This document shows, in pieces, positions 24,555-33,176 of a stretch of 64,000 nucleotides of DNA. The stretch covers positions 62,001-126,000 of the forward strand of contig SVEL01000005.1 in assembly GCA_015057425.1 (NCBI GenBank), in the 5' to 3' direction. Positions within the stretch are counted from its first letter, which is position 1, and every line of letters starts with the position of its first letter. The DNA is from Lachnospiraceae bacterium. GTDB taxonomy: Bacteria; Bacillota; Clostridia; Lachnospirales; Lachnospiraceae. The translations under genes were made by a program, and so were the position numbers. A model generated the notes under the pieces. That model was not told where the DNA came from. It ran no database searches and saw nothing but the letters and a program-made list of their open reading frames with translations.

Positions 24555-25829
24555 ATGAAGAGAATATTTAAACGTGTTATAGCTGTTACAGTAGTTACTT
24601 CTATTATATGTACCATGACAGCCTGCAGGGAGAAAAGCAAAGAGATAAGAGCAAAAGACCTTATGCAGGGTGTAGAGGTACAAAAATTAGATGATGAAAT
24701 AAAAGAAGTTGATGTGGGAAAAAGCGAACTTATTACAGATTTTGCCGTGAGACTTTTTCAGGCAAGTATAAATCATGAAAAAGATGAGAAGAATCTGTTG
24801 GTATCTCCTTTGTCAGTAATGTATGCTCTCGCTATTACTGCAAATGGTGCAAAAGATACAACACTTAACGAGATGGAAACTGTACTTGGAATGGAAATCG
24901 GACAATTGAACCAATACTTAAAAAATTATAATGATAATTTACCGCAGGACGAGCATTATAAATTAAAACTTGCCAATTCAGTATGGTTTACGGATCATCC
25001 GAGATTTGAAGTAAACAGAGATTTTCTTAAAACAAATGGTTTGTGGTACAATGCAAGCATATATAAAGCACCATTTGATGAAACTACATGTGATGATATA
25101 AACCTGTGGGTTAATGAAAAGACAGACGGAATGATATCGGACATTCTTGATGAAATACCGGAAGCTGCGGTTATGTATCTTGTAAATGCCCTCGCCTTTG
25201 ATGCAGAGTGGTCAAGTAAATACAAAAAATCAGAAGTACGTGAAGGAGTATTTACATCGGAAGACGGTACAGATTATACAGTTGATTTTATGCATTCGGA
25301 GGAAATGAACTATTTTGAAGACGAAATGGCAACCGGATTTATGAAATATTATAAAGGCGGAAAGTATGCTTTTGTGGCGCTTTTACCAAAGGAAGATGTA
25401 GGGTTAAACGAATATATCGATTCTCTTACAGGAGCACATATTACAAAGCTTCTTGAAAATCCGCAGAGTATAACTGTATTTGCATCGATGCCAAAGTTTA
25501 AGTCTGAATATAATGTAGAAATGAGTGAAGTTTTAAAAGAGATGGGTATGCCGGAAGCATTTGACGGTAACAAAGCAGATTTCACCGGGCTTGGAACATC
25601 CACAGAGGGTAATATATTTATAAACCGTGTACTTCACAAGACTTTTATTGAGGTAAATGAGACAGGAACAAAAGCAGGTGCAGCAACTGTAGTAGAGATG
25701 ACAGATGAGTGTGCAATGGAAATAATCGATTATAAAACAGTAAATCTTGACAGACCATTTGTGTATATGCTTATCGATTGTGAGAAAAATGCACCATTCT
25801 TTATGGGAACAATTGTGAATATGGAATAA
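24555..25829 (+). CDS. Secreted lipoprotein serpin (serine protease inhibitor)
   Basis: A 424-residue serpin with lipobox TMTAC near residue 22, so it should be anchored outside the membrane. Serpin landmarks are NLLVSPLSVMYALAITANGA near residue 80, ANSVWF, INLWVNEKTDGMI near 190, LVNALAFDAEWSSKY, and the C-terminal DRPFVYMLID plus APFFMGTIVN. The hinge GTKAGAAT near residue 372 has the small residues needed for loop insertion, so it is probably inhibitory. By hinge counting the cleaved bond falls around the EMTDEC segment, but the loop is longer than in alpha-1-antitrypsin. Co-transcribed with the ECF sigma and membrane gene. Related gut serpins block host or microbial proteases. Confidence 0.93.
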   Translation: MKRIFKRVIAVTVVTSIICTMTACREKSKEIRAKDLMQGVEVQKLDDEIKEVDVGKSELITDFAVRLFQASINHEKDEKNLLVSPLSVMYALAITANGAKDTTLNEMETVLGMEIGQLNQYLKNYNDNLPQDEHYKLKLANSVWFTDHPRFEVNRDFLKTNGLWYNASIYKAPFDETTCDDINLWVNEKTDGMISDILDEIPEAAVMYLVNALAFDAEWSSKYKKSEVREGVFTSEDGTDYTVDFMHSEEMNYFEDEMATGFMKYYKGGKYAFVALLPKEDVGLNEYIDSLTGAHITKLLENPQSITVFASMPKFKSEYNVEMSEVLKEMGMPEAFDGNKADFTGLGTSTEGNIFINRVLHKTFIEVNETGTKAGAATVVEMTDECAMEIIDYKTVNLDRPFVYMLIDCEKNAPFFMGTIVNME

Positions 25830-25854
25830 TATAATTATATATAGTAGAAACTAC

Positions 25855-25909
25855 AAAAGAACTATTATGTGTACCACCTTTAGGGTGCGGCATATAATAG
25901 TTCTTTTTT
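25855..25909 (+). terminator. Rho-independent terminator of the serpin operon
   Basis: AAAGAACTATTAT (from 25855) pairs with ATAATAGTTCTTT (ending near 25906), and CACC/GGTG closes the top of the hairpin, followed by T residues. The T run is also the left arm of the next hairpin. Confidence 0.8.
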
Positions 25910-25940
25910 ATGTGATAGGAAATTACTATCACATAAAAAG
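25903..25940. repeat. 38-bp hairpin repeat, copy 1
   Basis: TTTTATGTGATAG (25906-25918) and CTATCACATAAAA (25926-25938) are perfect arms around GAAATTA. An almost identical copy, differing by one loop base, lies at 30323-30360, on the other side of the large surface-protein gene. Each copy lies directly after a terminator. Confidence 0.9.
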
Positions 25941-26102
25941 CGCTCCGTAATACCGTTCGTGCGGGAGGGGGTAAAAATTAAAAGGGGGGTATTAAAAAAT
26001 CCCCCCAGGTGGGGGTGTGGCAAAAAAATAACAAGTGGTAAATTATACCCATAAAGAGGAAACAATAATTTCTGATAAATATGATTAAGGAAGGAAAGAA
26101 AG

Positions 26103-29100
26103 ATGATGATGAAGAGATTGAAAAGAATTACAAGCTTAATATTAGTAGTAATGCTTGTAGCAACAATGATGCCAACAACAACATATGCGGGCTGGTTTGA
26201 TTGGCCATGGTGGGGCGACACAGAAGAAACCACAACAGAAAAGGAAACCACCACAGAAAAAACAACAGAGAAGGAAACAACACAGACTGTTAATAAGTCA
26301 ACATATAATCACATTGACATAGCAGTAGGTGCCTTGGAGACAGATGAAGATGGCAACCTTATTGCAAGTGATTGGACACTTGCTGATAAACCGACAATTA
26401 TAGCTTATTACTGCACAGCAAACAATAAGAGTGTTGGTTCAGAAGGTTTTGAAGTTGCTCTCGGAAGTGTACAGAGCAGTTCAAAGAACGGTAAAGAGTA
26501 CAGTTCAAATTCAAGAAATAATGGCGGAAGATATAATAATAACAATAATAAAAATACTTACACATTCACAACAGACACAAAGTTCTATATTAAAGCAGAA
26601 CTCGAAAAAGATGGTGAAGAGAACCAGACAATCGAATTTGAAGTAACAGACGTTCCAAACTACAAAGGAACAGGTAAGACATTCTATCAGTACTGTGCAG
26701 CTACAAACTGCGATGATAACACAGGTATTGATATGAAGATAACATTAGAAGATATCTACGAAAACTTCACAGTATACGGAGTTGTATATGATGTAGACGG
26801 CGATAGAGATATGATCGTAGATACAACACAGTACGAAGATGGTTCAATCGTAGTAGTAACAGGTGAAACACCGGTTAAAGAAGGATATGAATTTGACGGT
26901 TGGTTATATGACGGTAAGTTATATGGCGCAGGTGAAGAAATCGAAATAACAGTTGACGAAGATGAAGAAGAAGAATTTGTTCAGATTGTTTTCGTTGCAC
27001 AGTTTACAAAATTACACAATGTAACATTTACAATTAAGTATGCAAACGGTGACGTATACTTTACAGACGAACAGAGTGTTCGTGACGGTAACAACGCTGC
27101 AGAACCTGCATTTAAGTCAGCACCACAGTATTACAAGATTGGTGACTGGGCTGTAGTGGATGGAAATAATTTCTCAGAATATACAGAAGATACACTTGTA
27201 AATGTAAAGAATGATATTGATGTAGTAGCATATTTAGTACCTGTTACTTACACAGTAACATTTGTTATCGACGGAGTAGAAGTTGATAAAGTTGAAAATG
27301 TAGCAGCAGGAACATTATTTGATACAACTCCATATGATGATCCGGAAACAGCAATTGATAACTATAAACTTCCTGCAAACAGCACATTTTCAGGTTGGGA
27401 TAAGGATGATTTCCTTGTAACATCTGACGTAACAGTTAGTGCTTCAACAGCAGAGAAACCACTTTACACAGTAACATATTACTTAGTAGTAGATGGTGAA
27501 AAGGAACAGTACGGCGAAGTTGAATATATCTATGAAAACGATTCAACAGAACTTCGTGTATGGCCGGAAGAATATACAGCAGCTAAGTACAACTACACAA
27601 CATGGGCTGTTGAAACAGAAGACGCAGATCTTAACAATGTAACAAAGAATATTGTAATTAAGGGTTATGTAACAACAAAGACATATACAGTAACATTTAA
27701 AGATGCAAACGGAGATGTATTATCTGAAAAAGAATACGTTTACGGTAGCGTGGCAGCAGCAGCTAAGAACCCAAGCAAGGCAGATGCTGTTGTAGAAAAC
27801 GGAACAGATGCAGCAACATGGACAAAGTACACATTTAAAAAGTGGAACGCTGAAGGTAACTACACACTTGATAATCTTGGTGAAGTTACACAGGATATGA
27901 CATTTGTAGCAGAATATACAGAAAAGAATGTACCGGTTAACTATTATGTTCTTAACAGAGGACTTAAACAGCCATCAGAGCTTAGCAGCTATCCTGAAAA
28001 GAACTACTCAGCAGGTATTGCAGGTGGAATTAAGTTCTTTAAAGAAATCGCTAACAATGATGCAGATGTTGCAGCAAACTTAGTTGATGTACCTACAGTA
28101 GAAGAACTTGCAGCAGTAGGCGTTATCCTTGAAGAAGGTGAATACGTTAAATGGTATGTAGTAAAGGAAGAATCTAACGGATGGCACATCGATGGTATCA
28201 TCGAAAACCAGATGTATGACTTGACAATCAACTATGTTGATGAACAGGGAAATGAAGTAGCTGAATCAGTAAAAGAAGAAATAGCAGCAACAAAAGACTA
28301 CAGTGTTGAATCACCTGTAATCGAAGGTTATGATTTAGTAGATGACGCTCAGAGCGTAATAGCAGGCACAATGCCTTATGCAGATGTAGAAGTTACAGTA
28401 GTATACAGCATCAACAGCTATGATTTAACAATCAATTATGTAGATGAAGATGGTAATACAGTAGCTGACACATATGAAGAAACATTAGTATTCGGAACAA
28501 AGTATGATGTAGAATCACCTGAAATCGAAGGATATACAGCAGATCAGTCAGCAGTAGCAGGACAGATGCCTGCAGCAGATGTAGAAGTTACAGTAGTATA
28601 CACAGCAAACGAATATAAGTTAACAATCAAATATGTATATGAAGATGATAAGACAGCAGCTGACACATATGAAGAAACAGTAGCATATGGTGAAGAATAT
28701 GGTGTTCAGTCACCTGTAATCGAAGGATATACAGCAAGCCAGTCAGTAGTAGCAGGACAGATGCCTGCAGCAGATGTAGAAGTTACAGTAGTATATAGCA
28801 CAAACAGCTACAAGTTAACAATTAACTATGTATATGAAGATGGTACAACAGCAGCTGAAACATATGAAGAAGCATTACCATATGGTATGAAGTATGATGT
28901 AACATCACCTGAAATCGAAGGATATACAGCAGATCAGTCAGCAGTAGCAGGACAGATGCCTGCAGCAGATGTAGAAGTTACAGTAGTATACACAGCAAAC
29001 GAATACAAGTTAGTAATCAACTATGTAGATGAAGATGGTAATACAGTAGCTGACACATATGAAGAAACATTAGTATTCGGAACAAAGTATGATGTAACAT

Positions 29101-30227
29101 CACCTGAAATCGAAGGATATACAGCAGATCAGTCAGCAGTAGCAGGACAGATGCCTGTAGCAGATGTAGAAGTTACAGTAGTATATACAGCAAACATCTA
29201 CAACTTAGTAATCAACTATGTAGATGCAAAAGGCAATACAATGTTTGATTCATATAATGCAGAAGTAGCATTTGGTTCAGAATACAGCGTTGAGTCACCT
29301 GTAGCTGAAAAGTATTCATTAGTAGATGCAGCAAAAGCAGTAGTAGCAGGAACAATGCCTGCAGAAGATGTAGAAATTACAGTAGTATATGAAACAATAG
29401 TATATCATATCAGATACTTTATCGATGGCGAAGAACTTTTAGCAGCAAGATATACAGATAACGGTGCAAAGGGACAGAGAATCACATCATATCCTGCACT
29501 TGACTTTGCAGCATTTGGTTTAATCGCAGAAGATTATGAATTCGCATATGATACAATGCCTGAAGGCGGTTTAGCACTTGGTAATACAGCAGGATCAGCT
29601 ATGTTACTTACAAAGGTACTTATGAGAAATACAGCTCCAAGCGTAATTCAGACAATTGACGTTCACTATACAACAAAGATTGTAACAACAGAAGAAGTAA
29701 CAACAACAGAAGAGGAAACAACAACTGAGGAAGAAACAACTACTGAAGAAGTTACAACAACAGAAGAAGAAACAACTACTGAAGAAGAAACAACAACTGA
29801 GGAAGAAACAACTACTGAAGAAACAACAACAGAAGAAGTAACAACAACTGAGGAAGAAACAACAACAGAAGAAGTTACAACAACAGAAGAAGTTACAACA
29901 ACAGAAGAAGTAACAACAACTGAAGAGGAAACAACAACTGAAGAGGAAACAACTACAGTGGAAGAAACAACAACAGAAGAAGAGGAAATCTTCGAAGACG
30001 AAACAAATCCATTTGATCCTCCAACAGAAGAAACAACAGTAGAAGAAACAACAACAGAAGAAGTTACAACAGAAGAAGAAGAAATCTTTGAAGACGAAAC
30101 AAACCCATTTGATGGTCCTGGAACAGGCGACAACACATCAAAGACAATTTTCGTAGCTCTTGCACTTATCGCAGCAGTTATGGCAATGGGAGCAATCTTC
30201 GCAAGAAAGAGAGAAACAAATAATTAA
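26103..30227 (+). CDS. Large cell-wall-attached repeat protein (MucBP-like)
   Basis: A 1374-residue surface protein. Signal peptide in residues 1-32 ends TTYAGW. A Thr/Glu linker follows, then InlB-like beta modules (for example YTVTFVIDGVEVDKVENV near residue 380). Six tandem modules of about 65 residues lie at roughly 705-1098, each with a core like LTINYVDEDGNTVADTYEE and ending VEVTVVY; they resemble mucin-binding MucBP repeats. A long Thr/Glu stalk spans about 1195-1345. The end is a wall-sorting signal with PGTGDN in place of LPXTG, a hydrophobic segment and RKRE. Tandem GGAAGG precedes the ATGATGATG start. It likely binds mucus or other cells. Confidence 0.88.
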   Translation: MMMKRLKRITSLILVVMLVATMMPTTTYAGWFDWPWWGDTEETTTEKETTTEKTTEKETTQTVNKSTYNHIDIAVGALETDEDGNLIASDWTLADKPTIIAYYCTANNKSVGSEGFEVALGSVQSSSKNGKEYSSNSRNNGGRYNNNNNKNTYTFTTDTKFYIKAELEKDGEENQTIEFEVTDVPNYKGTGKTFYQYCAATNCDDNTGIDMKITLEDIYENFTVYGVVYDVDGDRDMIVDTTQYEDGSIVVVTGETPVKEGYEFDGWLYDGKLYGAGEEIEITVDEDEEEEFVQIVFVAQFTKLHNVTFTIKYANGDVYFTDEQSVRDGNNAAEPAFKSAPQYYKIGDWAVVDGNNFSEYTEDTLVNVKNDIDVVAYLVPVTYTVTFVIDGVEVDKVENVAAGTLFDTTPYDDPETAIDNYKLPANSTFSGWDKDDFLVTSDVTVSASTAEKPLYTVTYYLVVDGEKEQYGEVEYIYENDSTELRVWPEEYTAAKYNYTTWAVETEDADLNNVTKNIVIKGYVTTKTYTVTFKDANGDVLSEKEYVYGSVAAAAKNPSKADAVVENGTDAATWTKYTFKKWNAEGNYTLDNLGEVTQDMTFVAEYTEKNVPVNYYVLNRGLKQPSELSSYPEKNYSAGIAGGIKFFKEIANNDADVAANLVDVPTVEELAAVGVILEEGEYVKWYVVKEESNGWHIDGIIENQMYDLTINYVDEQGNEVAESVKEEIAATKDYSVESPVIEGYDLVDDAQSVIAGTMPYADVEVTVVYSINSYDLTINYVDEDGNTVADTYEETLVFGTKYDVESPEIEGYTADQSAVAGQMPAADVEVTVVYTANEYKLTIKYVYEDDKTAADTYEETVAYGEEYGVQSPVIEGYTASQSVVAGQMPAADVEVTVVYSTNSYKLTINYVYEDGTTAAETYEEALPYGMKYDVTSPEIEGYTADQSAVAGQMPAADVEVTVVYTANEYKLVINYVDEDGNTVADTYEETLVFGTKYDVTSPEIEGYTADQSAVAGQMPVADVEVTVVYTANIYNLVINYVDAKGNTMFDSYNAEVAFGSEYSVESPVAEKYSLVDAAKAVVAGTMPAEDVEITVVYETIVYHIRYFIDGEELLAARYTDNGAKGQRITSYPALDFAAFGLIAEDYEFAYDTMPEGGLALGNTAGSAMLLTKVLMRNTAPSVIQTIDVHYTTKIVTTEEVTTTEEETTTEEETTTEEVTTTEEETTTEEETTTEEETTTEETTTEEVTTTEEETTTEEVTTTEEVTTTEEVTTTEEETTTEEETTTVEETTTEEEEIFEDETNPFDPPTEETTVEETTTEEVTTEEEEIFEDETNPFDGPGTGDNTSKTIFVALALIAAVMAMGAIFARKRETNN
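28420..29395 (+). repeat. 195-bp coding repeats with identical blocks
   Basis: The MucBP-like modules repeat with a period of 195 bases. A block near 28522-28615 recurs almost without change near 28912-29006, and a block near 28433-28510 recurs near 29016-29095, three periods away. Such identity at the DNA level points to recent unit duplication or gene conversion, so copy number probably varies between strains. Confidence 0.85.
29685..30085 (+). repeat. Low-complexity ACA/GAA coding repeat (Thr/Glu stalk)
   Basis: Short units of ACAACAGAAGAA type, coding Thr-Thr-Glu-Glu with occasional Val, run for about 400 bases. They give a long, acidic, glycosylatable spacer before the wall anchor. Length is expected to vary by slippage. 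Confidence 0.9.
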
Positions 30228-30299
30228 TTTGTTAAAGACATGGCCCTACTCTTCACATCATCACAAAATATAAATTAAACATAGTAAAAGGGCTTTTAA

Positions 30300-30329
30300 G
30301 GGGCATCGGTTAATCCGGTGCCCTTTTTT
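30300..30329 (+). terminator. Rho-independent terminator of the surface-protein gene
   Basis: GGGCATCGG pairs with CCGGTGCCC (one G-U pair) around TTAAT, followed by six T residues. The T run merges into the second copy of the 38-bp hairpin. Confidence 0.85.
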
Positions 30330-30360
30330 ATGTGATAGGAAATTTCTATCACATAAAAAG
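30323..30360. repeat. 38-bp hairpin repeat, copy 2
   Basis: Same hairpin as at 25903-25940 with one loop base changed. With that copy it brackets the surface-protein gene in the same orientation. A dispersed intergenic repeat is the simplest reading. Confidence 0.9.
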
Positions 30361-30452
30361 CTAATGGTATGTTGAAGTGAATGAGAAAAAATGGTATACT
30401 CATATATAGATGATAATTGATGTATGGTTTGGAAGAAACGAGGTGTTAAGTT

Positions 30453-31214
30453 ATGGATAGAAAGGAATTATTGGAAAAATGTCTTGCTGAAGAGTCTGTG
30501 GCAGAGATGTTGGGGTGGGATTTTTCACACATTGAAGGTCGCTATGAATCAGAAGATGAAAAATTGTCGTGGGATTATGTTAAGATAGTTAAAAATATGC
30601 TTGAACCGAATGCCAAAATCCTTGATATTGATACAGGTGGCGGTGAGGTATTATTATCTATTGGTCATCCGTATGAACTGATAACAGCCACAGAGGGATA
30701 TGAGCCAAACGTAGAATACTGTCGTAAAAAGTTAGAACCTTTAGGCGTCAGGGTAGAAAAGGTTACTGACTACGCTCATTTACCGTTTGAAGATGAAGAA
30801 TTTGATATGGTTATAAACAGACATGGAAATTACGATGCTGACGAAGTATATCGTGTTCTGAAAAAAGGCGGATTGTTTATTACACAACAGGTTGGAGATG
30901 ACAATGATAAGGAATTTATAGAGTTTCTTCTTCCGGAACTGCCGAAAAAAGAGAAGATACATAATCTTAAAACCCAGGAAAAAGTGTTCCAGAACGCAGG
31001 ATTTTCTGTTATAGAAAAGGGTGAAGCACTTCGAATGATAAAGTTTTTTGATATAGGCGCATTTGTCTGGTTCGCCAAAGTTATATCATGGGAATTTGAA
31101 GGCTTTTCAGTTGAGAAATGTATTGATAAACTTGTACAGGCGCAGAAAGAAATTGATAAATATGGTGCAATTGCAGCAACTATACACAGATATTTGATAA
31201 TAGCCAGAAAATAG
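30453..31214 (+). CDS. Class I SAM-dependent methyltransferase
   Basis: A 253-residue methyltransferase. The SAM-binding loop is ILDIDTGGGEVLLSIG near residue 55, followed by the acidic TEGYEPNVEYC, then AHLPFEDEEFDMVINRHG and the typical VYRVLKKGGLFITQQVG near 137. The C-terminal part probably recognises the substrate, which is unknown. AGG before the ATG is a weak ribosome site. It stands alone between the surface gene and the ferritin-like gene. Confidence 0.85.
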   Translation: MDRKELLEKCLAEESVAEMLGWDFSHIEGRYESEDEKLSWDYVKIVKNMLEPNAKILDIDTGGGEVLLSIGHPYELITATEGYEPNVEYCRKKLEPLGVRVEKVTDYAHLPFEDEEFDMVINRHGNYDADEVYRVLKKGGLFITQQVGDDNDKEFIEFLLPELPKKEKIHNLKTQEKVFQNAGFSVIEKGEALRMIKFFDIGAFVWFAKVISWEFEGFSVEKCIDKLVQAQKEIDKYGAIAATIHRYLIIARK

Positions 31215-31232
31215 GTACATAGTATCATAATT

Positions 31233-31273
31233 TACCTCCTTGCATATACTATTAGTATGATGATAAGGAGGTA
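31233..31273 (+). promoter_or_regulatory. Hairpin that covers the ribosome site of the ferritin-like gene
   Basis: TACCTCCTT (31233-31241) is the perfect complement of AAGGAGGTA (31265-31273), the ribosome site of the next gene, and ATACT/AGTAT pairs inside. Folded RNA would hide the ribosome site, so a translational switch is possible. It could also act as a terminator-like end for the upstream gene. Confidence 0.65.
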
Positions 31274-31278
31274 TTTTT

Positions 31279-32553
31279 ATGAATCCGTTTAACGAGCGTC
31301 CCATGGCTATAACGTCAGCACTGGGAAATTGGATGACAATGTATCCGAAACCTTATAATAAACATGAGGTTGACCCATATACAAAGACAAGAATTATCTT
31401 GATGAATGGTACTGAGTTTGAAGCAAACTGGTTCTCTCATCAGTTCCAGAGACATACCACAGATAATGATTTACGTCGTGAATTAGCTTTAACAAGAATG
31501 GTTGAAAAGCAGCAGCAGTTAAAAATTTCTCTTCTTAAACCTTGCAATGAATCAGCACTTGAACATACTATCAGTTACGAACAACTGGCAGTAGATTTGA
31601 CGGCAGAGCTTGCCAAAAGAGAGTGCGATTGCCATGTAAAGAAGTCGCTTGATTTTGCACTGTTAGAAGATTTTGACCATTTATACCGCTATTCAAATCA
31701 GCTGGAAATGGAGCAGGGAATCATAGCTGAAAAGCTTGTAGGCTGTTACACAGAGATTACACCGGCACGACCAACGATAGCACATCATCGTTTCCCAATG
31801 GACAACGTAAAGTATGCTATTAATTCAAAAACAGCTGATAAGAAGACAATACTTGCAACTATGATTATTACTGCGGCAGAACAGCAGACAATGAACTACT
31901 ATATGAATATTACAAATCTGGCAACTAACGATGCTGCACGTCGTCTGTATCAGGAAATAGCATTAGTTGAAGAAGAACATGTAACACAATACGGTTCGCT
32001 TATGGATGCAAATGCTACATTCTTCGAAATGCTTTTATGGCATGAATATGTAGAATGTTATCTGTACTGGTCATGTTATATGACAGAAACAGATATGTAT
32101 ATAAAGAAGCTTTGGGAAGAAAACTTCGAAATCGAGATTTCACATCTTCATAAAGCAGCTGAACTTCTTAAGAAATATGAAGGTAAAGAGTGGCAGCAGG
32201 TTATTCCTTGTGGTGATTTCCCTGAACCGCTTGCACTTCATGAAAATATCGATTATGTACGTCAGATTATGGCAACTACAGTACAGTTTACAAATGTGCG
32301 TGAAGATTATGAAAAGATAGAAAATCTTCCACCGAATGCAGATTTCTTCATTTATCAGAATATTATTAATCCTCAGACAGATATTGTTCCATCACATAAG
32401 GTTATTGAGGAACATATCCGTCGTTGCGGCAAGGATTATCGTTTTGAAGTTAGAGAAAATCCAATTCCACAGCTTAGAAACAGAACCTGCGACAACACAT
32501 CAGTAGGAAGAATAAAAGGTGCTGCCCACAGTAGCAGTTTTATGTGCAACTAA
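31279..32553 (+). CDS. Ferritin-like (diiron-type) domain protein of unknown function
   Basis: A 424-residue protein. A four-helix ferritin-like core is suggested by ALLEDFDHLYRY near residue 127, AAEQQTMNYYMN near 200, EIALVEEEHVTQYG near 226 with an EExH element, and a following helix ending in SHLHKA near 288. These Glu and His residues could bind two metal ions. The N-terminal and C-terminal parts have no feature I recognise; two CxxC-free cysteines lie near the end. It starts after an AAGGAGG site that a hairpin can hide. A role in metal or oxidative-stress handling is inferred only from the fold. Confidence 0.65.
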   Translation: MNPFNERPMAITSALGNWMTMYPKPYNKHEVDPYTKTRIILMNGTEFEANWFSHQFQRHTTDNDLRRELALTRMVEKQQQLKISLLKPCNESALEHTISYEQLAVDLTAELAKRECDCHVKKSLDFALLEDFDHLYRYSNQLEMEQGIIAEKLVGCYTEITPARPTIAHHRFPMDNVKYAINSKTADKKTILATMIITAAEQQTMNYYMNITNLATNDAARRLYQEIALVEEEHVTQYGSLMDANATFFEMLLWHEYVECYLYWSCYMTETDMYIKKLWEENFEIEISHLHKAAELLKKYEGKEWQQVIPCGDFPEPLALHENIDYVRQIMATTVQFTNVREDYEKIENLPPNADFFIYQNIINPQTDIVPSHKVIEEHIRRCGKDYRFEVRENPIPQLRNRTCDNTSVGRIKGAAHSSSFMCN

Positions 32554-33176
32554 AAGTTTTGGATGGCTATATTTTAATATGTGGTAAGGCAATTACAGGA
32601 GGCTTATTAAAGCCTCCTTTTTGTCGTTCGCGTCGTTATATACGTCGTTCGCGTCGTTTCGCAGTAAAAATATTGAAAAATGATAAGGAAATTTATAGAA
32701 TTAGTTGTATTTAAAATTATATTAAAACTGACCGTTCGCAACCCTAAATTGACCGTTCACAACCCACCGGGTTGAAAATTAAGGTTAGAAGATGCAAAAT
32801 GAAAAAGTAGGTCGTTTTACAGTGGAAAACTAACAAAACTACTAAAAACCACCAAAAAATCACCACCAAAAAAAACCTTACTTTATTGCAATATCTTGAT
32901 ATAATGAGATGGTATTAGATAAATTTATCTAAGAAAGGATACGAAAGGACACACTTTTTTGCAAAGATGTGATATAAAATGTACAAATTATATGAAAAAT
33001 CAAAATTCGAGGTCAAAAAAGTGCAGTTTAAGGTCAAAGTTACAAAAATAATTACAAATATGTTATAAAACAAGTTAAAAGAGTTTCATGAGATATTTGA
33101 ATTCCTGCGAAGGAATTATAAATATAAATAAAAACAAGGGAAAGGGAAAGCGTGTTGGAATACGCAGGGTAGCAAA
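32554..33176. other. Noncoding stretch of about 620 bases with short repeats
   Basis: No gene is supported. After the terminator at 32597, the 15-base GTCGTTCGCGTCGTT occurs twice (32623-32637 and 32644-32658). GACCGTTCGCAACCC and GACCGTTCACAACCC form another near-repeat around 32732-32765, the second running into the small hairpin CAACCC-ACC-GGGTTG. The rest is A-rich with possible promoters before the next gene, for example the TTGATATAATG stretch near 32893. Confidence 0.6.
32597..32622 (+). terminator. Rho-independent terminator of the ferritin-like gene
   Basis: AGGAGGCTT (32597-32605) pairs perfectly with AAGCCTCCT (32610-32618) around ATTA, followed by a T run. Confidence 0.9.

Noticed and set aside
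29666-30136. Minus-strand open frame of 156 codons rich in Val/Ser
   Set aside because: It is the antisense of the Thr/Glu stalk of the surface protein and has no independent support.
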